This document shows, one piece after another, positions 1 to 7,162 of a DNA stretch of 64,000 nt (position 1 is its first letter; every line of letters begins with the position of its first letter). The position numbers and the translations under genes were made by a program. The stretch spans positions 62,001 to 126,000 of the forward strand of contig QFNI01000005.1 of the NCBI GenBank assembly GCA_003240775.1, given 5' to 3'. Below the pieces are notes generated by a model. That model had not been told where the DNA came from. It saw nothing but the letters and a program-made list of their open reading frames with translations, and made no database searches. The DNA is from Mesorhizobium amorphae (GTDB lineage: Bacteria; Pseudomonadota; Alphaproteobacteria; Rhizobiales; Rhizobiaceae).

Positions 1-337
1 TCATGGTGCGCCAGAGCGTTTCGATCTTGGTCTCCTCCAACGGCCTGCCGTCGAGCCCGAAGCGCGGGGCCTGGACGGGGCGCCTGAGCAACGAGAACTT
101 CTGCCGGCCGGGCAAACCGCGGACGGGCTCTTCGCCCGCGATCTCTGCGAACCCGTTCGCCACGAGGTTCTTCACGAAGCGCTTCAAGGCGCCCCGACTG
201 AGATTGGTGCGATACTCCAGCTGCCGCATGGTCCAGGGGCCGGCGGCGTCGAGTTCCTTGATCAGGGCCCACATCGCGTCGTTGCCGTGCGGGAGCCGGA
301 GGCTTGCCTGCACGATCTCGGGATAGGAGCGCAGCAT
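1..337 (-). CDS. Winged-helix DNA-binding phage protein, 3' end cut by the window edge
   Basis: An open frame begins with ATG at 337, overlapping the stop of the B-like ATPase gene by one base (TGATG), and stays open to base 1, giving at least 112 residues. The start reads MLRSYPEIVQASLRLPHGND. Residues about 18-65 (MWALIKELDAAG, MRQLEYRTNLSRGALKRFVK, NLVANGFAEIAG) have the pattern of a MarR/IclR-like winged helix, followed by a basic linker. It belongs to the early operon and is translationally coupled to gene B. Mu-like phages of alphaproteobacteria often carry a small HTH protein after B, but the family is not identified here. The role is unknown; DNA binding is an inference from the fold pattern. 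Confidence 0.7.
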   Translation of the reverse strand, partial: MLRSYPEIVQASLRLPHGNDAMWALIKELDAAGPWTMRQLEYRTNLSRGALKRFVKNLVANGFAEIAGEEPVRGLPGRQKFSLLRRPVQAPRFGLDGRPLEETKIETLWRTM

Positions 338-1098
338 CAGAGCCTCCGTGCGGCCGGAGCAGAGGAGCCGATAAGGTTGTCGGTCCCGCCGAAATCCTTG
401 AGCCCGATGGTCTGCAGGCCGAGGCGGTTGGATGCCTCCTCGATCTTGGCCAGGTTCACCACGATACGGCGGGTGTTGCCCCGCGTGACATCGAGGAGCG
501 CTGCGGCAAGGTCGGGCGACATGGAGACGTTCGGAAACGAAATCCGTGTCAGCATCGCCAAGTCCTCGGCGTTGCAAGGCAGCGCAGGGCACCACTCAAG
601 CATGCAGTTATGGACCCGTTCGAAGGCCTCGAGCTGCCTGGGGAGCGTCTCCTCGCCGATCAGGACGATGGCTGCCCCGCTCATGTCGTGGATTTCACGG
701 ACGAGGTTGATGAAGCGCTTGTTGGCGATGTGGTGCGCCTCGTCGATGATGAGCGGCCGGCGCGGGTCGCCCGCCATGATGCGGCCCGCCTCCTCCTTCA
801 TGTCCTCGATCGTGCCGCGCGGCCGGGTCACCCCGTTCTCACGCAGGATTTTCTCCATCAGCGAGCGAGCGCCGGTGAACTGGCCGCACTCCACATAAGC
901 GGCGCGGAAGAAGTTGGCGGAGGCGATGGCCGACTCCGACTTGCCGTATCCGCTCGGCCCGAAGAAGCAGGCCATGCCGGGCAAACCCTGGCGACGCCCA
1001 ACCACGGTTTCCAGCACCGTCGAGAAGTTCACCACGTTCCGAAGCGGTGCGCGGCTGCCGATGCCGGCGGATTGATTGACTTTCTGATGCGCGTTCAT
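337..1098 (-). CDS. Mu B-like transposition ATPase (AAA+)
   Basis: This 253-aa protein matches the target-capture and transposase-activating ATPase of Mu-like phages, which binds target DNA and stimulates the A transposase. Visible motifs are Walker A GPSGYGKS at residues 47-54 and Walker B PLIIDEAHH near 115-123, followed by a sensor-1-like stretch (AAIVLIGEE). The start is set at the second of two adjacent ATG codons (1098), because the purine-rich AAGAGGA element is too close to the first ATG (1101) but well spaced for the second. The gene lies directly behind the transposase with an 80-base gap that contains a strong hairpin, and it overlaps the downstream winged-helix gene by one base. 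Confidence 0.85.
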   Translation of the reverse strand: MNAHQKVNQSAGIGSRAPLRNVVNFSTVLETVVGRRQGLPGMACFFGPSGYGKSESAIASANFFRAAYVECGQFTGARSLMEKILRENGVTRPRGTIEDMKEEAGRIMAGDPRRPLIIDEAHHIANKRFINLVREIHDMSGAAIVLIGEETLPRQLEAFERVHNCMLEWCPALPCNAEDLAMLTRISFPNVSMSPDLAAALLDVTRGNTRRIVVNLAKIEEASNRLGLQTIGLKDFGGTDNLIGSSAPAARRL

Positions 1099-1144
1099 CA
1101 TGGTCCTCTTGCCTAAGCGCCGCAGAACACCGCGGCAGTTTCCC

Positions 1145-1175
1145 GAAGCCCGGTGGTCGCAACCCGCCGGGCTTC
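1145..1175 (-). terminator. Hairpin between transposase and B-like genes
   Basis: A perfect 9-base stem (GAAGCCCGG / CCGGGCTTC) with a 13-base loop sits in the 80-base gap between the end of the transposase gene and the start of the B-like gene. There is no run of T after it on either strand, so it is not a classical intrinsic terminator. It could attenuate transcription or protect the upstream mRNA and so lower B relative to A; this is inference. Confidence 0.4.
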
Positions 1176-1181
1176 GTCGTT

Positions 1182-3434
1182 TCAGCCAGTCAGCCAAGCG
1201 TCGCCCCAGGCCTCGTGCACACGGGCCTGGGAGCGGTATTCGGCGGACTGGAGGTATCGGTCGAGCAACACGGCGTCGGCCGGGTCGATGGTCCCATCAG
1301 CAAGCGTACGCTGCCAGCCGAGCGCGCGGACGTAGCGGTCGCGCGCAGTCTCTGGCAGCGGGATGGCGCCCGGCACACGAGCCTCGCGCGCGGCCTGGAG
1401 CTCCTCGATCCGCGCATCGACGATCGCGGCCGTCATCGTTTCCAAGCGCGCAGCCTCCTGCGCTTCCATGCGGGCGATGAAGCGCTGCTGTGCGGCCTTC
1501 GTCGCGGCGTCGGTCGGCTCTTGGTGCACGCGCGAGGGTGTCACGGCATCCAGTGCCGCCGCGATTTGCGGGGTCGTATGCTCTTCGGTCCGGCGGGGCA
1601 GCGGCACCACGTTCGGAGCGTTCTCTCGCGCCACGCTGATGAGGCGGTCGATCATCGCCGGGCCCTTGGCCTGGCGCTTCACCTCGTGCCGGATCTTGCG
1701 GGACTCGGCGTTGATGCGCTCGGCTTGCTCGATCTTCGCCTGGGCGACGACGGCCTTGGGGTCGATGCCCGAAAGGCGTGGGCAAATGGCTTCAGCCAGG
1801 AATGCCCCACCATCGGGCTCGAACAGATAGGCAAGGCCGAGATCGAGCGGGTCTTGCCGCACGAGCACCAAGGTGCCCGGCAGGACGCTTGGCGCGAGGT
1901 AGTGATCGTGGTCGATGCGGATGCCGCGTTTGGTCACGGTGCGCAGACCGCCGCCACCGGCCACCGCCATCACCAAGATGTCGAGGGCTCGCTTGTCTAC
2001 GCGCCGCACGACGTGATCCGCCTGCAGAGCAGCGTTTGCCGGGCTCACGCCGTGCAAGCCGGCATGGGGCTTGTGGGCGTAGCGGAGCGTGGCCCACTCG
2101 TCGATCTTGGTCTGCATCTCGGAGGCCGTCAGGCTCACATCGAAGGTCGCGGCCTCCGTTTCTCCCATGCGGGCAGCGAAGCTCTTGCGCCCCTCGATCG
2201 CCTTCCGGTCGGCCACGTTGTGCCCGACATAGCCGGGCAGCGTGGTGCAGCAGTCGTGCTGGAAGGTCTTGATCGAGCGCTCCACATGTCCCTTCTGCTC
2301 GGGGCTGTAGGCGGTGCAGACGTCAGGCGTGATGTCGAGCGAGGCGAACAGGCGCTGGGTGTCGCGCGCCACGAAGTCCGACCCGTTGTCGGTCGAGATC
2401 GTGTCGGGCACGCCCCAAGCGATGATGGCTTTCCGGATCAGCATCGCCACGGCTGACGCGCGAGGCGTGCGCGACATCATGAGCACGAGGCGGCGCGTGG
2501 CGATGTCGATGCACACGTAGACCGAATGCCGTCCATCCGCGCAGAGCGCATCCACGGGCGAGGCGTCGATCTGCCAGAGCTGGTTTGGCTGGGTGACGTA
2601 GGAGAGGGCGCCAGTTCCCGAGAGCGCCATGGTAGAGCGGAACAGGTCGGGGTTGGTGAGCTTTGTCAGCTCCACATGGTAGCGCTGCTTCAAGCCCTTG
2701 ATGGCGTGCTGGAAGGTGCGGACAGGCGGCAGCGGGACGGTCTTTTGAACGCCCTTCGAAACGATCGTGAGCGACTTGCCGAACTCGTGCTGGCAGGCCC
2801 CTTGGATGTGGTCGGCCGAGAAATGCGGGTTCTTCGCGAGGAGGCCGAGCACGAAGGAGCGCACGGCCCCGCCATTGGCGATTTCCACCACGCCGGTTCC
2901 GGCACGCGCGGTGCGGCGGTCGAACGCCAGCTCCGCCGAAGCGCCGGCCTTCTTCCTCTCCCCCCAGCGGGCAAGCGACCGCTTGGAAATCGTGGGCACC
3001 GCGTCCCGCACCCAGGGCTCCACCGCGAGCGAGCCAGCGTTGAACTTGTCCACGAACACCTGGACGCGAGTGGCGTAGCCAAGAGACAGGCCGCGCGAGA
3101 AGGCTGCGAAAGCGGCCACAACCGCCAGTCGGGCGTCACGCTCCTGGAGCGCGCGGTCCGAGACGTTGGGCGTCGGGGCAGGAGTATTCGCGGCCGGGCA
3201 GGCTGAGGGCTTTGCCACGACCATGTAACGCTGGGTGTAGGTGACCCGCGCCAGGGCCGGCAGAAGCTCGACATGGTATTCTGTGCCGCCGCCGCGTCCT
3301 TCACGTTGACGCACATGCGCCAACTGATCGGCCCAGCGCTGCCGCTGGGCGAACAGTTGCACACCTCGCTCGCCGGACGGCATGTCCGGCAGCCGCTCTG
3401 CCGCGATCTCGCGCGCTGTCAGCCATTCCCGCAT
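1182..3434 (-). CDS. Mu A-like DDE transposase
   Basis: The 750-aa product is longer than Mu A (663 aa) but has the same arrangement. An N-terminal region starting MREWLTAREIAAERLPDMPS resembles the Mu-type winged-helix end/enhancer-binding domain. An integrase core follows, with the likely catalytic triad D290 (QLWQIDASPVD), D349 (TISTDNGSDF) and E385 (KGHVERSIKTF). Next come a beta-barrel-like region and a basic, alanine- and arginine-rich C-terminal tail of the kind used for B contact. It catalyses strand transfer of the phage ends. Candidate binding sites are the three repeats at 7624-7804. The ATG lies 2 bases beyond the GapR-like gene stop, so the gene is part of the same early operon. 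Confidence 0.93.
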   Translation of the reverse strand: MREWLTAREIAAERLPDMPSGERGVQLFAQRQRWADQLAHVRQREGRGGGTEYHVELLPALARVTYTQRYMVVAKPSACPAANTPAPTPNVSDRALQERDARLAVVAAFAAFSRGLSLGYATRVQVFVDKFNAGSLAVEPWVRDAVPTISKRSLARWGERKKAGASAELAFDRRTARAGTGVVEIANGGAVRSFVLGLLAKNPHFSADHIQGACQHEFGKSLTIVSKGVQKTVPLPPVRTFQHAIKGLKQRYHVELTKLTNPDLFRSTMALSGTGALSYVTQPNQLWQIDASPVDALCADGRHSVYVCIDIATRRLVLMMSRTPRASAVAMLIRKAIIAWGVPDTISTDNGSDFVARDTQRLFASLDITPDVCTAYSPEQKGHVERSIKTFQHDCCTTLPGYVGHNVADRKAIEGRKSFAARMGETEAATFDVSLTASEMQTKIDEWATLRYAHKPHAGLHGVSPANAALQADHVVRRVDKRALDILVMAVAGGGGLRTVTKRGIRIDHDHYLAPSVLPGTLVLVRQDPLDLGLAYLFEPDGGAFLAEAICPRLSGIDPKAVVAQAKIEQAERINAESRKIRHEVKRQAKGPAMIDRLISVARENAPNVVPLPRRTEEHTTPQIAAALDAVTPSRVHQEPTDAATKAAQQRFIARMEAQEAARLETMTAAIVDARIEELQAAREARVPGAIPLPETARDRYVRALGWQRTLADGTIDPADAVLLDRYLQSAEYRSQARVHEAWGDAWLTG

Positions 3435-3435
3435 G

Positions 3436-3693
3436 TCAGGATGCCATGCCCAGCGCGGCTTTATAGAGGTCGAGGATCGCCTCCTCTTCCTCCCGCTGGG
3501 ACGCTTCCTTCTTGCGCAGCGAGATGATCGAGCGGAGCGCCTTCACGTCGAAGCCCGTGCCCTTGGCCTCGGCATAGACGTCCTTGATGTCCTCGGACAC
3601 CTGCTTCTTGTCTTCCTCCAGGCGCTCGATGCGCTCGATGATCGACCGAAGCTGGCCGGCGGCAATCGCCTGGACGTCGTTCTGATCAGACAT
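3436..3693 (-). CDS. GapR-like (DUF2312) DNA-binding protein
   Basis: This 85-aa protein has the compact GapR/DUF2312 pattern: QLRSIIERIERLEEDKKQ, then IKDVYAEAKGTGFDVKALR, then an EEEEAILDLYKAALGM end. The host family member GapR in Caulobacter is a nucleoid protein that clamps overtwisted AT-rich DNA. Here the gene is in a phage early operon immediately before the transposase, overlapping the upstream gene by 8 bases. A phage copy could shape the phage DNA or interfere with host chromosome organisation; that role is inference. Length and motif agreement make the family call firm. Confidence 0.88.
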   Translation of the reverse strand: MSDQNDVQAIAAGQLRSIIERIERLEEDKKQVSEDIKDVYAEAKGTGFDVKALRSIISLRKKEASQREEEEAILDLYKAALGMAS

Positions 3694-3931
3694 TCTTGGC
3701 CCCCTCGCTCTGTGCTCCTGCTGCGCGCTCGGCGCGCCAGCGGTCGAACTCTTCCCGGTTGTTGCTGGCCCAGATCAGCGTCTCGAGGATCGCTTCCTGG
3801 ATTTCGGCGCGGCGAGTGCCTTCTGATCGGCTGGGCTTCGTCCGTGCCACACCGGAGGCGTCGCAGACTTTGCGCTGGCGCAGCTCGTCGCGGGCGTCGT
3901 TGATCTGGGTGGACAGGGCGATCTTGGTCAT
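3686..3931 (-). CDS. Small phage early protein of unknown function
   Basis: The 81-aa product starts MTKIALSTQINDARDELRQR and has a charged, helical composition with a final stretch EEFDRWRAERAAGAQSEGAKNV. There is no signal peptide, membrane segment or recognised motif. It overlaps the GapR-like gene by 8 bases and follows the GcrA-like gene by 7 bases, so it is co-transcribed with them. I do not recognise the family. Confidence 0.6.
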   Translation of the reverse strand: MTKIALSTQINDARDELRQRKVCDASGVARTKPSRSEGTRRAEIQEAILETLIWASNNREEFDRWRAERAAGAQSEGAKNV

Positions 3932-3938
3932 GCCGGCC

Positions 3939-4502
3939 TCACGTCACCGGCGCGCCGGGCACAGGTCCCGGTTCCGCTTTGCGAATTGCGCGACGGCCCC
4001 CGCGGTCGACCCGACCACCGTTGCGATCTCCTGCGTGCTCCGTCCTTCCTGCCAAAGCCTGCTGATCTGGGTCCGCATCTCGCTGCCGAGACGACGCCCC
4101 CCCCCCCGCATCCTCGGCAGGCGGCTGCTCAGGCGTGGCGCTGGCCTCTTCAATCTGGCGCGGTTGGGACGTTTCCGGCGCCACACGCGGCACTGAGCGG
4201 AGAACTGAGAACCCCTCGAATATCCGACCGACAAGCGCCTCATCGACGCCGGTCGCACGCGAGATCGCGGCATGGTCCGCTTGGCCCGCGAGGCACATGA
4301 CCAAGCGCACCTGCTCGTCCAGCTCGCGGTTCCCATCAGGCATCGGAAGCTGGGCGCGGAAGTAGAGGTTGAACCCCATCGACAGCAGGCGACGCCCGAA
4401 AGCGGTCACGGGCTCGCCCTGGCGGCGGGCCTCTTCCTGCATCCGCTCCATCGTCGTCTTTCGGACCTTGAAGCTGGCGATCACTTCGTCGCGGATCATC
4501 AT
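3939..4502 (-). CDS. GcrA-like HTH phage regulator, frame broken at an 11-G tract
   Basis: The open frame as it stands encodes 187 aa. Residues 1-110 (MMIRDEVIASFKVRKTTMER onward, then an HTH-like QADHAAISRATGVDEALVGR) look like real protein, but after residue about 132 (PPAEDAGGG) the frame becomes low-complexity and arginine-rich. In the neighbouring frame, from just after the 11-G run down to a stop at 3944, the sequence reads LWQEGRSTQEIATVVGSTAG then AVAQFAKRNRDLCPARR. This matches the HTH of GcrA-type regulators (LWxEGxSxxxIAxxLG). With 10 or 13 G residues the two parts join into one protein of about 185 aa. The start is MM at 4502/4499, overlapping the upstream stop. The break may be phase variation, slippage, decay or an assembly error. 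Confidence 0.65.
   Translation of the reverse strand: MMIRDEVIASFKVRKTTMERMQEEARRQGEPVTAFGRRLLSMGFNLYFRAQLPMPDGNRELDEQVRLVMCLAGQADHAAISRATGVDEALVGRIFEGFSVLRSVPRVAPETSQPRQIEEASATPEQPPAEDAGGGASSRQRDADPDQQALAGRTEHAGDRNGGRVDRGGRRAIRKAEPGPVPGAPVT
4097..4107. repeat. Homopolymeric C11 (G11 on coding strand) tract
   Basis: Eleven consecutive C residues lie inside the GcrA-like phage gene, exactly where the reading frame of the N-terminal part is lost and the HTH-coding frame begins. Such tracts mutate by slipped-strand mispairing and are also a classic source of indel sequencing errors. One base fewer or two bases more restores a fused frame. Confidence 0.9.
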
Positions 4503-4951
4503 GCTCGCGCTTCCTCTTCGACCATGCGACGGAGCCCTTCGACCGCGTATTCGGCGTAGCCCATCTCGATCTCGCGGCGCCGCCAGTCGTCGATCCTGTC
4601 GGCGCAGGCGAGCCGACGCTCAGCGTCTTCAAGCTGCTGCTGAAGAGAGGTGAGGCCGCCTGCCTGGGTGGGGGAAGGGCAGGCGGCCTCCACCGCAGCC
4701 GAGGCATCCTGGGAGGAGATGCGGACCTCGGCCGGCGGTGTCTGGGAAAGGTGTTCGCGCAAGCGCTCGGCCATGCCGGGCATGCGCAGGAGCGTGCGGA
4801 CCATGTTGCGGGCCATCGGTTCGGCGACGGCCTCGTCGGCTAGCGAAAGCGCCACGCTGAGCGCGCGCCGGTAGCGGGCCGGGCCGGGGCCGGCCTGTGC
4901 GACAAGCGCCGCCAGGGCGGTTACGTCGGAACGGGCTGAGAATACGATCAT
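4499..4951 (-). CDS. Phage early protein of unknown function
   Basis: The start is set at ATG 4951 because GGGAGGG lies at good spacing upstream and the ATG overlaps the ParB-like stop as ATGA; the frame itself is open further. The 150-aa product begins MIVFSARSDVTALAALVAQA and ends in a predicted helical, coiled-coil-like stretch (SLQQQLEDAERRLACADRID). There is no membrane segment or recognised catalytic motif. It is translationally coupled on both sides. The family is not recognised. Confidence 0.65.
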   Translation of the reverse strand: MIVFSARSDVTALAALVAQAGPGPARYRRALSVALSLADEAVAEPMARNMVRTLLRMPGMAERLREHLSQTPPAEVRISSQDASAAVEAACPSPTQAGGLTSLQQQLEDAERRLACADRIDDWRRREIEMGYAEYAVEGLRRMVEEEARA

Positions 4952-5853
4952 CGCGATCCCTCCCGAAGGGTGCGCGTCGCCGCCCATGCCATCACCGCTT
5001 CCTCGTGCAGTTCGAAGAAGCGATCCTGCTGCGTGGGCGTCAGACGGGCGAAAGTTGCGGACAGCTTCTGCCAGCGCTCCGGCTCGGCCACGGCGGGGCG
5101 CCGATCGAGCCGAGCGATGGCAGCGCTGACGGTCTCAGCGGGCTCCTTCTCGTCCGTCAGAAGATCGACGAGGGGGCCCCAGCGCTCGGCGCCTTCACGG
5201 GCGAGCTGCAGAAGCTCGCTTTGGTTGTCGGCGATGGGGTGGAGGCTGATCCGCTCGCGCAGGGTTTGGCCGATAGCGGTCACAGCCAACATGCGGAACA
5301 GGGAAGCCCGTTCGATCCCGAGGAACCGGCGGGCGGCATCTGTCAGCGACAGGCTGAAGGCCTCGCTGATGCCGGCCTGATCCTCAGCAGATCGAGAGCC
5401 ACGAAAATCAGTCTCAAGTTGAGACTGTTTCTTTGGGCGTCCCCTGCCAATCACATTCTGCGTGGTGAGATACACCTCGCGCCAGGTCATCACGGCGAAG
5501 GCGCGGTCCAAAGCGGTCAGGTTCTGGCGCAGCAGGTTCGCCCTGACGCCACGGAGCCGCTCGGCGGCCTCGTCGAGATAGTCTGGGGCCGTCCAAACGA
5601 GCGCAGGGACGGTTCCCCAGCCAAGCCGGCACACGGCTTCGAGCCGTGCCCGACCATCGACGAGGCGGAACCGCTCGGCGTCCAAGGCGACGACCTCGAT
5701 CGGCTGGATGAGCCCTCTCGGGAGGATGTCAGCCGCGAGCGTTGCGATGAAGTCGGGATGGTGAAGGCGGTGACCAGCGTGGATCAAGACCGCGACGGCA
5801 GGGATGTCCATGCGATCGGTCCGCACGGGGGCGGTAGCCGGTGCCGCGCTCAT
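4948..5853 (-). CDS. ParB/Srx-fold nuclease-type DNA-binding protein (phage)
   Basis: This is a 301-aa protein. Residues about 20-90 have the ParB N-terminal pattern: IAALVHAGHR-like start, PRGLIQPIEVVALDAERFRL, then VDGRARLEAVCRLGWGTVPA, equivalent to the GxxQPI...lvaGerRlxA signature. A central region near residues 155-185 (SLSLTDAARRFLGIERASLF) looks like the HTH that follows this domain in ParB and KorB proteins. In Mu-like phages ParB-domain proteins often sit between the repressor and the transposase. The role could be transcriptional regulation or replication support; no partition partner ParA is present. It overlaps the Ner-like stop by four bases. Confidence 0.8.
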   Translation of the reverse strand: MSAAPATAPVRTDRMDIPAVAVLIHAGHRLHHPDFIATLAADILPRGLIQPIEVVALDAERFRLVDGRARLEAVCRLGWGTVPALVWTAPDYLDEAAERLRGVRANLLRQNLTALDRAFAVMTWREVYLTTQNVIGRGRPKKQSQLETDFRGSRSAEDQAGISEAFSLSLTDAARRFLGIERASLFRMLAVTAIGQTLRERISLHPIADNQSELLQLAREGAERWGPLVDLLTDEKEPAETVSAAIARLDRRPAVAEPERWQKLSATFARLTPTQQDRFFELHEEAVMAWAATRTLREGSR

Positions 5854-6182
5854 TCTGCGGCCTCCCGGTTTTCAACAGCGCCCGAACGGGGGGCGTCTAT
5901 CTGTCGACGTTTGTTGAAGTTATTATCTCGCTCCCACTTCTCGATCTGGCGGCGATACTGTTGGCCGAACATCACACGAAACGGCACGCTGAGCGCCTGC
6001 GACAAGGCAAGGGCGCCGGGGAAGGTCTTCCCAAATACGGCCTCGCGGCATGCGCTGTCGTAGAGGCCTGCCGCCCGCGCGATGCCGACATAGGTCAGCC
6101 CCGCCTTCTTGATCTCGTAGCCGATCCGGTGACGGCCCCAGCCATCGGTGGGGGCAGCGGAGTGTTTCTTTCGAGGGGCCAT
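5850..6182 (-). CDS. ner: Ner-like winged-helix regulator
   Basis: The 110-aa product begins MAPRKKHSAAPTDGWGRHRI and continues GYEIKKAGLTYVGIARAAGL, the HTH pattern of the Ner/Nlp family (short protein, W-H-x-x-I before the HTH). In Mu, Ner shuts down the early and repressor promoters after the lytic switch. Its position as the first gene of the leftward early operon, divergent from the repressor, fits that role. The ATG at 6182 is preferred over an in-frame TTG at 6185. The C-terminal tail (RRQIEKWERDNNFNKRRQID) is longer than in Mu Ner (75 aa). Family confidence is good, exact function inferred from position. Confidence 0.75.
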   Translation of the reverse strand: MAPRKKHSAAPTDGWGRHRIGYEIKKAGLTYVGIARAAGLYDSACREAVFGKTFPGALALSQALSVPFRVMFGQQYRRQIEKWERDNNFNKRRQIDAPRSGAVENREAAE

Positions 6183-6200
6183 CAAAGCTTAACCGCAAAT

Positions 6201-6224
6201 CAACAATCGTCGCTACCATTGTTG
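6201..6224. promoter_or_regulatory. Operator-like palindrome CAACAAT-N10-ATTGTTG
   Basis: Perfect 7-base arms are separated by 10 bases, centred about 30 bases upstream of the Ner-like gene start and overlapping the proposed -10 of the early promoter. The symmetry and spacing suit a dimeric HTH protein such as the repressor or Ner. Confidence 0.55.
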
Positions 6225-6358
6225 CGCTTTATCGAAAAAAGGCAACAGGAAAATGCGCTATGTCGGATTTCGGAGTTGCGCTATAGTGGAGAACTTACGA
6301 AGTGCCCTCTAAGCAACTGGGAAGATTGGAGATTTTTGCGGAGCAAGCTTCGCAAGGC

Positions 6359-6383
6359 AAACTCCGAACTGCGTTCGGAGTTT
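6359..6383. promoter_or_regulatory. Operator-like palindrome AAACTCCGAA-N5-TTCGGAGTTT
   Basis: Perfect 10-base arms around a 5-base centre lie just before the chosen GTG start of the repressor (6392). Repressor binding here would give autoregulation, or a hairpin in the mRNA could control repressor translation. The GGAG of the right arm is also the most likely ribosome binding site for that GTG. Confidence 0.55.
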
Positions 6384-6391
6384 GCGCTATC

Positions 6392-7084
6392 GTGACAACG
6401 ACGTTTGCAGAGAGGCTGCTGTTGGCAATGGGCAGCGAGAAGGCGCTACCATTCGCGAAGCGCGCCGGAGTGCCGAACTCCACACTCCGGAGCTACACCC
6501 ATGAAGGGAAGGAGCCTGGGCTCGATAATTTGGTCGCCTTGGCTAGAGCCACAAGTGTTAACGTGGCGTGGTTGGCGACCGGAGAGGGGCATATGCGGTT
6601 GTTGAGCGAGCCGCGCCAAGCGTTGCAGTCACAATCGCAGGCATTGGCTTCGAGTGAGCCAGCTCCTGAAATGGCTCGCATCAGTCGGCTTGACGTCGAA
6701 GCTTCCGCTGGCGGCGGTCTAGTTCCATTTGATGAGCTGGAGATAGGGCACGCGGACATACCAGCTCTATTCCTGCGCAGCATCGGCGTGAACCCAAGCT
6801 ACGCGCGCATCCTGCGGGTGCATGGAGATAGCAACGAGCCGACGATCCGCCACGGCGACACGCTCTTAGTCGACACTTCCATAACTCAGGTGCTTGATGA
6901 AAGGTTCTATGTAGTTGTTTTGGGTGGGGCGGTCTTGGTAAAGAGAGTTCAGATCGACGTCCCACTTAATGGGATCACCCTTCACAGCGACAACAAGACC
7001 TATTTGCCTCGCCCCGTCGCAAGCTCGGAACTGCCTGACCTCCACATTGCGGGTCGCGTCGCGTTCTACGGCCGATCCATCTGA
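6392..7084 (+). CDS. Phage repressor, XRE HTH plus S24 LexA/CI-type peptidase
   Basis: This 230-aa protein maintains lysogeny by repressing the divergent early operon. The N-terminal 65 residues form an XRE-type HTH (FAERLLLAMGSEKALPFAKR, AGVPNSTLRSYTHEGKEPGL, then LARATSVNVAWLATGEG). The C-terminal half is an S24 self-cleaving domain with the probable nucleophile Ser147 (HGDSNEPTIRHGD) and general base Lys184 (VLVKRV). An Ala-Gly pair near residues 106-107 could be the cleavage site, which would make the phage inducible by DNA damage via RecA. The frame is open from 6302, but homology to HTH starts only after the GTG at 6392, which has GGAG upstream. Confidence 0.88.
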   Translation: MTTTFAERLLLAMGSEKALPFAKRAGVPNSTLRSYTHEGKEPGLDNLVALARATSVNVAWLATGEGHMRLLSEPRQALQSQSQALASSEPAPEMARISRLDVEASAGGGLVPFDELEIGHADIPALFLRSIGVNPSYARILRVHGDSNEPTIRHGDTLLVDTSITQVLDERFYVVVLGGAVLVKRVQIDVPLNGITLHSDNKTYLPRPVASSELPDLHIAGRVAFYGRSI

Positions 7085-7133
7085 GGTGGGGACAAAAGGG
7101 GAACATTTGTTGACTCTCGGTGGGCGACTGTCA

Positions 7134-7158
7134 CCTTAGGATTATAACCCTAAGGAGG
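7134..7158 (+). promoter_or_regulatory. Hairpin covering the ribosome binding site of the 7163 gene
   Basis: CCTTAGG (7134-7140) and CCTAAGG (7149-7155) form a 7-base stem with an 8-base loop. The right arm contains most of the TAAGGAGG Shine-Dalgarno sequence of the gene starting at 7163, so the fold would hide the site. This suggests translational control, although it may be incidental. Confidence 0.5.
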
Positions 7159-7162
7159 ACCC

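Larger units (their letters stand above)
6183..6391. promoter_or_regulatory. Repressor/early operon divergent control region
   Basis: The roughly 210 bases between the Ner-like gene and the repressor are AT-richer than their surroundings and carry two palindromes (listed separately) and four same-direction copies of TGCGCT(A/T)T at about 6223, 6254, 6277 and 6383. Copies 3 and 4 share a longer block (CGGAG, then one or two T, then TGCGCTAT). A possible early leftward promoter is TTGCCT at 6245-6240 and AACAAT at 6223-6218 with 16-base spacing. The arrangement resembles the operator block of Mu-like phages where repressor and Ner compete. Which protein binds which element is unknown. Confidence 0.6.
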
